A stretch of 43,741 bases of DNA from Betaproteobacteria bacterium (lineage in GTDB: Bacteria > Pseudomonadota > Gammaproteobacteria > Burkholderiales > Casimicrobiaceae): assembly GCA_016704895.1 (NCBI GenBank), contig JADIZG010000032.1:1-43741 (forward strand). Direction: 5' to 3'. The stretch's first letter is position 1. Every line of letters begins with the position of its first letter. Positions 30,593 to 40,039 of this stretch are shown in pieces. A program made the position numbers and the translations under genes. The notes beneath the pieces were generated by a model. That model did not search any database and had not been told where the DNA came from. It saw only the letters and a program-made list of their open reading frames with translations.

Positions 30593-33316
30593 TCATCGCG
30601 CCTTCGCGAAATCGCCCGCGAGGAACGTCGCGAGGTCCGCCGGCTTCAGGTACTTGCGCAGCGCCGCGTTCGCCTGCTCGACGCTGACCGACGCGATCGC
30701 GCGGTCCAGGTCGCCCGAGAACGCCCACGTGCGACCGAGGAACGCCTGCGAGACGAGCGAGCCGGCGAGCGTCGAGTCCTCCGCGCGGGCGCTCTTCCGT
30801 TCCTCCAGCATCGCGCGCTTCGCGTTGTCCACTTCCTCGTCCGTGTAGCCCTTCTCGAGCGCCTGCGCGATCTCGGCGGACACCGCCGCGCGCACCTTGT
30901 CGAGGTTCTCGGGCGCGTAGATCGCGTAGAGGCCCAGCGTCGAGTTGTCGTCGAGCCGCCCTTCGTCGAGCCACGTGCCGACGCCGTACGACAGCCCGAG
31001 CTTCCCGCGCACGACCGCGAACATCCGCGACTCGGTCGCGCCGCCCAGGATCCGCTCGGCGACGAGCATCGCCGGATAGTCGGGCGCACGGTCGGACATC
31101 GGGAGGGTCATCCCGCCGACGAGCACCGCGTTCGCCTTGTCGGGCGTCTCGATCGTTCGGACGACCGGCTGCGTCGCCCTGAACGGATCGGCGACGCGTG
31201 CGTAGGGCGACGGGCTCGTCCATGAGCCGAAGAGCTGCTCAGCGAGCGCCCGCGCTTCGGCCGGGTCGAAGTCGCCGACGATCGCGAGCTCGGCGTTCGA
31301 CGCGCCGTAGAACCTCGCGTGGAACGCCTTCGCGTCGTCGAGCTTCGCGGCGCGCAGCCGGGCCATGCTCTCGTCGAACGTCGGCGTCTCGCGCACGTCG
31401 CCCGCAGGCCAGGGCTTCAGGTGCCGGTTGAACTCGCGGCCGGCGATCGCTTCCGGGTCGGTGCGCGCCTTCTCGATCGACGCGAGGTTCGCGCGCACGA
31501 GCTTGTCGAACTCGCCGGCGTCGAACGCAGGCGACTTCATCGCCTCCGCCACGAGCTTCAGCACGCCGCCCAGGTTGGCGCGCACCGTCTCGCCGGACGC
31601 CGACGCCTGCGTCGAGCCGCCGCCGATCGCGACCTTCGCGCGCAGCGCGTCGAGCGCATCGTCGAACTGCTGCCGCGAGCGCTCGCGCGTGCCGAGCTGG
31701 AGCATCGAGCCCGCGAGCGCGCCGGCCGGCGCCGTGTCCTTGAGCGAATTCTCGTCGCCGAAGCGCAGGCGCAGCGAGAAGCGGACGATCTCGCCTCGCG
31801 TCTTCTTGGGCAGCAGCGCGAGCGTCATGCCGTTCCCGAGCTTCACGCGCTCGGTGCGCGCCTCGAGGTTGGCGGGCGTCGGGTCGAACGCCTCGCCCGC
31901 CGCGACGGCGGCGTCGCCCTTGTATCCGGCGACGAGCGCGTTCACGTCCACGGCCGCGACGGCGGGCGCACGGTCCGGCTTCGCGTCGGGCACGAACGTG
32001 CCGAGCGTCATGTTGGCGGGCTTCAGCCACTCGGTCGCGACGCGCGTCACGTCGGCGGGCGCGAGCTTGCGCCAGCGGTCGCGGTGCAGGAAGAAGAGCC
32101 GCCAGTCGCCGAGCGCGATCCACTCCGAGAGCTGGATGCCGAACGCCTTCGGGTCGTTGACCGTCTGGTCGAAGTCCTTGAGGAACCTGGTGCGCACGCG
32201 GTCGAGCTCCTCCTGCGTGATCGGCCTGTCCCTGACGGCGAAGAGCGTCGCGAGCATCGCATCCTTCGCCGGATCGATCGGTTCGCCCAGCGCGACCTGC
32301 GCGAAGAAGATCGCGGGGCCCGGATCGTGCGTCGCGAAGCTCCAGTTCTGCACCGACGTCGCCTTGCGCGCCTCGACGAGCGCCTGGTAGAGCCGGCCGG
32401 CCGGCTCGACCGTCATGATCTCGCCCAGCGCCTCCATCGCCGCGTAGTCCGGATGCGCGCCCGGCATCACGCGGAACAGCGCGCCGACGTACTGCGCGCT
32501 CGCGGTGCGGCGGACCGCCACCGAGCGCTCGCCGTCCGCGGTCGGCTCCGACGTGTAGAGCCGAGGCAGCGCCCGCGACGGCTTCGGGATGCGCCCGAAT
32601 TCGCGCGCGACGATTTCCAGCGTCGCCTTCGGGTCGAACTTGCCGGCGACGACCAGCACCGCATTGTCGGGTTGGTAGTACGTCCGGTAGAACGCCTGCA
32701 GCCGGCCGATGTCGACGTTCTCGATGTCCGAGCGCGCGCCGATCGTCGACTTGCCGTACGCGTGCCAGTCGTACGACGCGGCCTGCATCTTCTGCCACAG
32801 CACCATCAGCGGACTGTTCTCGCCGCTCTCGAACTCGTTGCGGACCACGGTCATCTCGGAGTCCAGCGACGACTTCCTGATGAACGCCTGGGTCATGCGC
32901 TCGGCCTCGACCTTGAGCGCGAACGCGAGGCTCTCGTCCGACGCCGGGAACGACTCGAAGTAGTTCGTGCGGTCGTAGAAGGTCGTGCCGTTCATCTCCA
33001 TGCCGCGCTTGCCGAACTCCTTCCACAGGTTCTCGACCGACGGCGATCCCTGGAACATCAGGTGCTCGAGCAGGTGCGCCATCCCGGTCTCGCCGTAGTT
33101 CTCGTGGCGCGAGCCGACCTTGTAGGTGACGTTGACCGTCGTCGTCGGCTTGCTGTCGTCCGGGTAGAGCAGCACCTCGAGCCCGTTGTCGAGCCTGAAC
33201 TGCGTCACCCCCTCCACGTTCACTCCCTGCGTGACGCCGGGGGGAAGCTGAGCCAGCGCGAGAGCGGGGACGAGCGCGAAGGCGAGGACGACACGGGCGA
33301 AGAGCGTTCGAAGCAT
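30593..33316 (-). CDS. M16 family zinc metallopeptidase (fused double-domain)
   Basis: Secreted pitrilysin-type peptidase. ATG 33316 gives a signal peptide (LFARVVLAFALVPALALAQ) and 907 residues. The inverted zinc motif HLLEH (81-85) and the third ligand Glu161 (VVRNEFESGEN) match the M16 spacing of 76 residues, so the first half is catalytically competent. A second M16 repeat without HxxEH starts near residue 470 (RVKLGNGMTLALLPKKTRG, FYGASNAELAIVGDF, GGATESRMFAVVRGKLGLSYG). Single-chain fusion of active and inactive halves is common in this group. It likely degrades peptides in the periplasm; the substrate is unknown. Confidence 0.94.
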   Translation of the reverse strand: MLRTLFARVVLAFALVPALALAQLPPGVTQGVNVEGVTQFRLDNGLEVLLYPDDSKPTTTVNVTYKVGSRHENYGETGMAHLLEHLMFQGSPSVENLWKEFGKRGMEMNGTTFYDRTNYFESFPASDESLAFALKVEAERMTQAFIRKSSLDSEMTVVRNEFESGENSPLMVLWQKMQAASYDWHAYGKSTIGARSDIENVDIGRLQAFYRTYYQPDNAVLVVAGKFDPKATLEIVAREFGRIPKPSRALPRLYTSEPTADGERSVAVRRTASAQYVGALFRVMPGAHPDYAAMEALGEIMTVEPAGRLYQALVEARKATSVQNWSFATHDPGPAIFFAQVALGEPIDPAKDAMLATLFAVRDRPITQEELDRVRTRFLKDFDQTVNDPKAFGIQLSEWIALGDWRLFFLHRDRWRKLAPADVTRVATEWLKPANMTLGTFVPDAKPDRAPAVAAVDVNALVAGYKGDAAVAAGEAFDPTPANLEARTERVKLGNGMTLALLPKKTRGEIVRFSLRLRFGDENSLKDTAPAGALAGSMLQLGTRERSRQQFDDALDALRAKVAIGGGSTQASASGETVRANLGGVLKLVAEAMKSPAFDAGEFDKLVRANLASIEKARTDPEAIAGREFNRHLKPWPAGDVRETPTFDESMARLRAAKLDDAKAFHARFYGASNAELAIVGDFDPAEARALAEQLFGSWTSPSPYARVADPFRATQPVVRTIETPDKANAVLVGGMTLPMSDRAPDYPAMLVAERILGGATESRMFAVVRGKLGLSYGVGTWLDEGRLDDNSTLGLYAIYAPENLDKVRAAVSAEIAQALEKGYTDEEVDNAKRAMLEERKSARAEDSTLAGSLVSQAFLGRTWAFSGDLDRAIASVSVEQANAALRKYLKPADLATFLAGDFAKAR

Positions 33317-33470
33317 GGGAGTCGGCGGCGGAAAGGGGCGGGCAGTATAGACCGGGGGTGCGGGCGAAACGTTCAACGGCGTCGGTGCGGGGCGACCGGA
33401 GGCCACCGCGGAGGACCGGGCGGTGCCGGGGGCGACGGAACGCGGCGGTCGACGCCGCTCGCGCCGACCG

Positions 33471-34724
33471 TCAGCCCGCCGGACCGCGGGCCCGCGCGGC
33501 GCCGGGCGCCTGCGCGGGCAGGCCGAGAATCGCGAGCGCCGAGCACGCGGCGATCGCGGCCAGCAGCGCGAGCAGGAACGAGAAGCCGCTCGCCTTGACC
33601 AGCGGCCCGAGCAGCCAGACCGCAAGGGCGCTGATGCCGAACGCGATCGTGAACCGCATCCCGGTGACGCGCGAGCGCATCCGGTCGTCGACGTAGCGCA
33701 CGATCACGGCGTCGGTGAACGGGATCGCGCCGAACACGAACGCCATGAACGCGATCGCGAGCGCGTAGAGCGCCCAGCCCTCCGCATGAACGGCGAGCAG
33801 GAACAGCGGCACCTGCATCGCGACGATGCCGAGGTAGAGCTTCTTCATCGGGTAGCGGTCGATGAGCCAGCCGACGACGAGCTGGGAGAGCGACGCGACG
33901 ACGTAGACGCCGGCGAGCAGCATGCCGATCGCCGCGGGGTCGGCCGTGATCGACGCGAGCCGCTCGCGCAGCAGCTCGCCGTTGCCGTTGGTCGTGAAGT
34001 TGAAGACGAGCCCGCTGCAGGTCGACGTCAGCGTCAGCACGAGCACCACGCGCGCGATCGTCGCGGCCGGCAGGTCGACCATCCTCGGCGCGCGCTTCGA
34101 CGGCGGCGCGGTCTCCTTCGGCGCGACGAGCGCGAACGCGACGCCGCAGGCGACCGACACGAGGCCGGGCACGACGAACGCCGCGCGCCAGCCCAGGTAC
34201 TTGACCAGCAAGCCGGTCGACAGCGCGGCGAACGCGATGCCGAGGTTGCCCGCGAGGCCGTTGACGCCGATCACGCGGCCCGGCCGGTCGGTACTCTGCA
34301 CGAGCATCGGGATCGCGACCGGATGGTAGATCGCGGCGAACGCGCCCATCAGCGTGAGCGCCGCCGCGAGCTGCCACGGCGAGCGCGTCATCGCGACGAG
34401 GAACGACGACGCGCCGATGCCGAAGAAGAACACGAGCATCATCGCGCGCCGTCCCCAGTGGTCGCCCAGGCGCCCGGCGGGCAGCGACGCGAGGCCGAAC
34501 AGCGCGAACGCGCCGGCCGCGTACGGCATCAGGTCCTCCCAGCGCGAGACCCCGAAGTCGGTCGCGATCGCGCCGACGGCGGTCGCGAACACGAGCAGCA
34601 TCAGGTGGTCGATCGCGTGCGCGACGTTGAGCAGGATCGCGACCGCGCCGGTGTGGCTCGCGTGTGCGACGTGCGGGACGGCAGCGGCGCCGGTCGTGTC
34701 GGGCGGTGGCGGAGGGGGCGGCAT
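33471..34724 (-). CDS. major facilitator superfamily transporter
   Basis: A 417-residue, 12-helix MFS protein from ATG 34724; longer upstream reading is not membrane-like. After a poly-Pro start (MPPPPPPPDTTG) come helix 1 (LLNVAHAIDHLMLLVFATAV), the loop 2-3 signature GRLGDHWGRRAMML, PGRVIGVNGLAGNLGIAFAA in the first half and GWLIDRYPMKKLYLG between helices 8 and 9. The substrate is unknown. It may share a promoter region with the M16 gene but is separated by 154 nt. It is divergent from the periplasmic protein gene. Confidence 0.9.
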   Translation of the reverse strand: MPPPPPPPDTTGAAAVPHVAHASHTGAVAILLNVAHAIDHLMLLVFATAVGAIATDFGVSRWEDLMPYAAGAFALFGLASLPAGRLGDHWGRRAMMLVFFFGIGASSFLVAMTRSPWQLAAALTLMGAFAAIYHPVAIPMLVQSTDRPGRVIGVNGLAGNLGIAFAALSTGLLVKYLGWRAAFVVPGLVSVACGVAFALVAPKETAPPSKRAPRMVDLPAATIARVVLVLTLTSTCSGLVFNFTTNGNGELLRERLASITADPAAIGMLLAGVYVVASLSQLVVGWLIDRYPMKKLYLGIVAMQVPLFLLAVHAEGWALYALAIAFMAFVFGAIPFTDAVIVRYVDDRMRSRVTGMRFTIAFGISALAVWLLGPLVKASGFSFLLALLAAIAACSALAILGLPAQAPGAARARGPAG

Positions 34725-34941
34725 GCGGCGGCGGGAACGGGGCGAGTCGTCGCACTTTACGCGAGGGCCGGCCGGCAGCGAAGGCGGCTGGGGGCATCCG
34801 GGCACGCGCCGGCGGGCGTAACATCGGCCGCAACGGCGGGCGGGACTCCGATGCGCGCCCGCCTCCGGCGTGGACGTCCGCGGCCTGCCGCGTCCCGTTC
34901 GCCGGCACGACCGCGACGGAGCCGCCACGAGGGAATCGACC

Positions 34942-35469
34942 ATGCGCCCCCGTTTGTCGCAACTCGTTCCCGGGATCGCGATCGCACTCGCGCTCGCCGC
35001 CCCGGCGATGGCCGCGTCGACCGCGAAGGCCGCGCTGAAGGAAGTGACCGCCGCGTCGAAGCAATGGCAGCCCGACGCGGTCCTCACCCACGTGTCGACG
35101 CTCGGCGCGACGCCGGACGGAAAGGCGCGCTCCTGGCTCTACACGGCCTACAGCCCGCAGGCGAAGAAGAGCGCGATCGTCACGGCGCGGGACCTCAAGG
35201 TCGAGGTCGAACCGGTCAACCGGAACACGTCGGTCGAGCCGCTCGCCGGCGACTGGATGGACAGCGACAAGGCGATGGACGCGGCGCGCAAGGCCGGGCT
35301 CAAGACCGGCGCCGACGGCATCGGTCTCGGCCTGACGACGTTCGGCGCCGGGTCCGCGAAGCGCGTCTACTGGACCGTCACGGTGATGACCGATGCGGCG
35401 ATCTCGTCGGTCACGCTCGATCCGGCCACCGGGGCGCTCGTCAAGCGCGACGACGTCAAGCTCAAGTAG
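34942..35469 (+). CDS. periplasmic protein of unknown function
   Basis: ATG 34942 is chosen because GAGGG lies upstream and a clean signal peptide follows (LVPGIAIALALAAPAMAA). The 175-residue product is mostly beta-strand-like (SWLYTAYSPQAKKSAIVTAR, VEVEPVNRNTSVEPLAGDWM) and ends VYWTVTVMTDAAISSVTLDP, ATGALVKRDDVKLK. That tail resembles the end of a PepSY-type domain, but the match is too loose to name. It is probably exported and soluble. Confidence 0.72.
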   Translation: MRPRLSQLVPGIAIALALAAPAMAASTAKAALKEVTAASKQWQPDAVLTHVSTLGATPDGKARSWLYTAYSPQAKKSAIVTARDLKVEVEPVNRNTSVEPLAGDWMDSDKAMDAARKAGLKTGADGIGLGLTTFGAGSAKRVYWTVTVMTDAAISSVTLDPATGALVKRDDVKLK

Positions 35470-35583
35470 CAGGGGGCACCCGAAGCGCGCCGGAGCCGCG
35501 GCGTCGGCGCGGCGAACGTGCGTCCGCGGCGCAGGGCGGAAATCGGTGTCGCGGGCGGGGCGACGCGGCGCGCGGCGGCGAAC

Positions 35584-35970
35584 TCACACGACCATCACGA
35601 GCTCCGAATACGGCGCGAGCTTCCTGTCGACCGTGAGCAGCCGCGCGGGCTCCTCGAGGGCCTGCGCGACGAGCAGCCGGTCGAAGGGGTCGCGGTGGTG
35701 CAGCGGCAACGTGGCGATGCGCGCCGCATGGACGCTCGTGACCGGAAGCTCGCGGTAGCCCCCCGCCGCCGCCGCTTCCACGAGGCGCTCCGCAGGCGCC
35801 GACGTCACCGGCTTGCCGGCCTGGGCCTTCAGTGCGATCTCCCAGATGCTGACCGACGAGTACAGGATTTCGTGCGAGCGTTCGCGAATGTGCGATGCCG
35901 CCACCTTCGGGAGGCGCCTGGGTTCCACGAGAGCCCAGAGCAACATGTGCGTGTCGAGCAGCAGTCTCAT
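35584..35970 (-). CDS. vapC: VapC-type PIN-domain toxin
   Basis: A 128-residue PIN-domain ribonuclease, expected to cut tRNA or other RNA when freed from its antitoxin. Acidic active-site residues are visible: Asp6 (LLLDTHMLLWAL), Glu44 (SIWEIALKAQAGK), Asp94 and Asp97 (HHRDPFDRLLVAQ), ending LLTVDRKLAPY. The DTHMLLW and SIWEIA forms mark the PIN subgroup paired with Phd/YefM antitoxins. The start overlaps the antitoxin stop by 4 nt. It appears intact. Confidence 0.93.
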   Translation of the reverse strand: MRLLLDTHMLLWALVEPRRLPKVAASHIRERSHEILYSSVSIWEIALKAQAGKPVTSAPAERLVEAAAAGGYRELPVTSVHAARIATLPLHHRDPFDRLLVAQALEEPARLLTVDRKLAPYSELVMVV

Positions 35971-36209
35971 AGCGGCTTGTAGAACTCCTCGAGGAGATCG
36001 TCGGGCAACGGATCGTCGATGTTGTCGGCGACCGTGTACTGCCCCTCGAGGATCCCCAGCCGGCGCTTCGGCCTGGTCGGCACGAGCGGCACGATGCGGG
36101 CGATCGGCTTGCCGGCCCGTGCGATCACGATCTCCTCGCCCTCCTCGACCTGTTCGAGGAGCCGCGAGAGCTGCGTCTTGGCGGCGTGGATGTTCACGGT
36201 GATGGTCAC
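35967..36209 (-). CDS. vapB: Phd/YefM-type antitoxin partner of VapC
   Basis: An 80-residue antitoxin from GTG 36209, with GGGAG about 6 nt upstream. The N-terminal Phd fold (VNIHAAKTQLSRLLEQVEEG, EEIVIARAGKPIARIVPL) binds DNA and dimerises; the acidic tail (VADNIDDPLPDDLLEEFYKPL) should wrap the toxin. The operator-like inverted repeat 22 nt upstream is where such an antitoxin would repress its own operon. Confidence 0.92.
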   Translation of the reverse strand: MTITVNIHAAKTQLSRLLEQVEEGEEIVIARAGKPIARIVPLVPTRPKRRLGILEGQYTVADNIDDPLPDDLLEEFYKPL

Positions 36210-36230
36210 GCGCGCTCCCGCGGCGGTTGA

Positions 36231-36247
36231 ACTAGACCTAGTCTAGT
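36231..36247. promoter_or_regulatory. inverted repeat upstream of vapBC, likely antitoxin operator
   Basis: ACTAGAC-CTA-GTCTAGT, a perfect 7-bp inverted repeat with a 3-nt spacer, 22 nt before the antitoxin start. It is AT-richer than the surroundings. A half-site, TCTAGTC, recurs at 36372-36378. Confidence 0.6.
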
Positions 36248-36350
36248 CCAGGGCGGATGCGCCGGACAAGCATCGCGCGGAAGTTGTCCCCGCCGCCATC
36301 GGCCGTCCGGCCGAGGCCTGCCGGCGTCGATCGGACTGTCGCCCATGGAG

Positions 36351-36379
36351 TTGACGTTTACGTAAACGTTATCTAGTCT
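36351..36379 (+). promoter_or_regulatory. palindromic operator and promoter candidate upstream of icmF
   Basis: ACGTTTACGTAAACGT (36354-36369) is a perfect 16-nt palindrome starting inside a TTGACG -35-like hexamer, with TAGTCT 17 nt further as a weak -10. An operator between -35 and -10 is typical of MerR-family activators. The shape resembles the LiuR-type sites of branched-chain acyl-CoA genes, which would suit icmF. No regulator gene is in the window. Confidence 0.5.
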
Positions 36380-36525
36380 GGACCGCATCCCCGGCCAGGG
36401 GCCGGACGCCTCGGGCGCCCCGGCCGCGCGTCCCGCGCCGCCGGACGCTCCGGTAAGCTAGCCCGTTCCACGCGCGGCCTTCCGGCCCCGGCCGGCGCCC
36501 GCCCGCGCAAGAGAAGAGGTTGCCG

Positions 36526-39500
36526 ATGACCGACCTGTCGATCGCCCAGAAGCCGCTCGTCCACAAGCCGGTGAACAAGGTGCGGTTCGTCACCGCCGCC
36601 TCGCTGTTCGACGGCCACGACGCGTCGATCAACATCATGCGGCGCATCCTGCAGGCGTCGGGCTGCGAGGTGATCCACCTGGGCCACAACCGCGGCGTCG
36701 AGGAGATCGTCGACTGCGCGTTGCAGGAGGACGCGCACGGCATCGCGATCTCGTCCTATCAGGGCGGGCACGTCGAGTTCTTCAAGTACATGATCGACCT
36801 GCTGCGCGAGCGCGGCGCGGGTCACGTCAAGGTGTTCGGCGGCGGCGGCGGCGTGATCGTGCCCGACGAGATCCGCGAGCTGCACGACTACGGCGTCGCG
36901 CGCATCTTCTCGCCCGAGGACGGCCAGAAGCTCGGCCTGCAGGGCATGATCAACGAGATCGTCGCGGCGTGCGACACGGACCTGGCGAAGGACCTGCCCG
37001 CGTCGATCGACGGCCTCGTGTCGTCCGACCGGTTCGTCCGGACGCGGACGCTCGCGCGGATCGTCTCGGGCCTCGAGGCGGGCTCGGTGCCCGCGAAGAC
37101 CCGCGACGCGATCCTCGCGGCCGCCGCGAAGGCGAGGATCCCGGTGCTCGGCATCACCGGCACCGGCGGCGCCGGCAAGAGCTCGCTCACCGACGAGCTG
37201 ATCCGCCGGATGCGCCTCGACCAGGACGACCGGCTCAGGATCGCGGTCGTGTCGATCGACCCGTCGCGGCGCAAGTCGGGCGGCGCGCTGCTCGGCGACC
37301 GCATCCGGATGAACGCGATCGGGAAGATGGGCGACCGCGCGCCCGTCTACATGCGCTCGCTCGCGACCCGCGACGCCGGCAGCGAGATCAGCAAGGCCTT
37401 GCCCGACGTGATCGCCGCGTGCAAGGCGGCCGCGTTCGACCTGGTCGTCGTCGAGACCTCGGGCATCGGGCAGGGCGACGCGGCGATCGTGCCGCACGTC
37501 GACCTGTCGCTCTACGTGATGACGCCCGAGTTCGGCGCCGCCTCGCAGCTCGAGAAGATCGACATGCTCGACTTCGCCGACTTCGTCGCGATCAACAAGT
37601 TCGACCGCAAGGGGGCCGCCGACGCGCTGCGCGACGTGCGCAAGCAATACCAGCGCAACCGCGAACGCTTCAAGGACGCGCCCGAGGCGATGCCGGTGTT
37701 CGGCACGATCGCGTCGCGCTTCAACGACGACGGCGTCACCGCGCTGTGGCAGGCGATCGCGCCGAGGCTCGCCGAGAAGGGATTGAAGCTCGCGCCCGCG
37801 AAGCTGCCGCCGGTCGCGACGCGCCAGTCGTCGGGCCAGAACACGATCGTGCCGCCGGCGCGCACGCGCTACCTGGCCGAGATCGCCGAGAACTGCCGCC
37901 ACTACCGGCGCTGGGCGGAGGCGCAGGCGAAGGTCGCCCGCGAGCGCCAGCAGCTGAAGGCGGCGCGAGCGATGATCGACGGTGGCCGGCTACGAGAAGC
38001 CGTTGCAGAAGAGCGGCCGCGTCGCCGACACGGAGGCGGCGGCGCAGCTCGACAGCGTGATCCACACCGCCGACACCGCGCTCGACGCGCTGATCGACGA
38101 GCGCGACCGCGAGCTCGACGCCCGTGCGAAGAAGCTGCTCGCGATGTGGCCCGCGACGAAGCAGGCGTACTCGGGCGACGAGTACGTCGTGAAGATCCGC
38201 GACAGGGAGATCCGCACCGCGCTGACCTCGACGTCGCTGTCGGGCACGAAGATCCCGAAGGTCGCGCTGCCGCGCTACGAGGACGAGGGCGAGATCCTGC
38301 GCTGGCAGCTCCTCGAGAACGTCCCCGGCAGCTTCCCGTTCACCGGCGGCGTGTTCGCGTTCAAGCGCGAGAACGAGGACCCGACGCGGATGTTCGCGGG
38401 CGAGGGCGACGCGTTCCGGACCAACAAGCGCTTCCACCTGCTCGCCGACGGCATGCCGGCGAAGCGCCTGTCGACCGCGTTCGACTCGGTGACGCTCTAC
38501 GGCAACGACCCGGACCGCCGCCCCGACATCTACGGCAAGGTCGGCAACTCGGGCGTGTCGATCGCGACGCTCGACGACATCAAGGTGCTCTACGGGGGCT
38601 TCGACCTGTGCGCGCCGAACACGTCGGTGTCGATGACGATCAACGGGCCCGCGCCGACGATCCTCGCGATGTACCTGAACGCGGCGATCGACCAGCAGCT
38701 CGAGAAGTTCCGCACCGACAACAAGCGCCCGCCGACCGACGACGAGGCCGAGAAGATCCGCGCGTGGACGCTGTGCACGGTGCGCGGCACCGTGCAGGCC
38801 GACATCCTGAAGGAGGACCAGGGCCAGAACACCTGCATCTTCTCGACCGAGTTCAGCCTGAAGGTGATGGGCGACATCCAGGAGTACTTCGTCCACCACG
38901 ACGTGCGCAACTTCTACTCGGTGTCGATCTCCGGCTACCACATCGCCGAGGCGGGCGCGAACCCGATCAGCCAGCTCGCGTTCACGCTCTCCAACGGCTT
39001 CACGTTCGTCGAGGCGTACCTCGCGCGCGGCATGCACATCGACGACTTCGCGCCGAACCTGTCGTTCTTCTTTTCCAACGGCATGGACCCCGAGTACTCG
39101 GTGCTCGGCCGCGTCGCGCGCCGCATCTGGGCGGTGGCGATGCGCGAGAAGTACGGCGCGAACGAGCGCAGCCAGAAGCTCAAGTACCACTGCCAGACCT
39201 CGGGACGCAGCCTGCACGCGCAGGAGATCGCGTTCAACGACATCCGCACGACGCTGCAGGCGCTGATCGCGACCTACGACAACGCGAACTCGCTGCACAC
39301 GAACGCCTACGACGAGGCGATCACGACGCCGACCGAGGAGAGCGTGCGCCGCGCGATGGCGATCCAGCTCGTGATCAACCGCGAGTGGGGCCTGGCGAAG
39401 AACGAGAACCCGAACCAGGGCAGCTTCATCATCGACGAGCTGACCGACCTCGTCGAAGAGGCGGTGCTGAAGGAGTTCGAGGCGATCAGCGAGCGCGGCG

Positions 39501-40039
39501 GCGTGCTGGGCGCGATGGAGACCGGCTACCAGCGCGGCAAGATCCAGGAGGAGTCGCTCTACTACGAGCACCGGAAGCACGACGGCAGCTACCCGATCAT
39601 CGGCGTGAACACCTTCCGCAATCCCCAGGCCGACCTGCCGCCGCAGAAGATCGAGCTCGCGCGCTCGACGACCGACGAGAAGGAGTCGCAGCTGAAGCGC
39701 CTGGCCGACTTCCACAAGCGCCATGCGAAGGAGGCGCCGGCGGCGCTGGCGAAGCTCAAGCAGACGGTGATTCAGAACGGCAACGTGTTCGCCGAGCTGA
39801 TGAACGCGGGCGGGTGGCCCCGCCAGCGGACGACGGGGCGGCGCGCGGCGCGGGGGAGGGGGGGCGGGCCGGGAGGGGGCCCGGGGGCCGGGAGGGCGGT
39901 GGCCGGAGCGCGAGGCCCGCGGCGGCGGCGGGCGCTGGCCCGCAGGGTCGCGGCCGGGGGGGAACGCGTGCGGCGAGCCATCGCGCGCCTGCAGAGAACG
40001 TCCGGGTCCGTCGTTCGGTTGCGGGTGGCTAGCGCTTGA
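36526..40039 (+). CDS. icmF: IcmF: fused isobutyryl-CoA mutase and G-protein chaperone (frameshifted, C-terminus lost)
   Basis: Adenosylcobalamin enzyme interconverting isobutyryl-CoA and n-butyryl-CoA, fused to its GTPase chaperone. ATG 36526 follows AGAAGAGG. Order: B12-binding domain with axial-ligand His31 (LFDGHDASINIMRR); MeaB-like G domain with Walker A GTGGAGKSS (Lys218) and NKFD from 357; mutase barrel (YSGDEYVVKIRDREIRTALT, GKVGNSGVSIATLDD, DQGQNTCIFSTEFSLK). The frame shifts by one base near 37981: MIDG ends one frame and GYEKPLQKSG continues the next, as if one G were extra. After VFAELMN (about 39806) the expected tail (CSLGQI to GGQYRRN) is replaced by Arg/Gly-rich reading through a G-rich tract. 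Confidence 0.9.
39807..40028. other. G-rich low-complexity tract at the icmF 3' end
   Basis: Dense G-runs, including GGGGAGGGGGGGCGGG near 39851 and GGCCGGGGGGG near 39950, unlike any other part of the window. It covers where the last 25 or so codons of icmF and a terminator should be. It marks the change from clean to frameshift-laden sequence and may be a misassembled or poorly called stretch. Confidence 0.6.
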
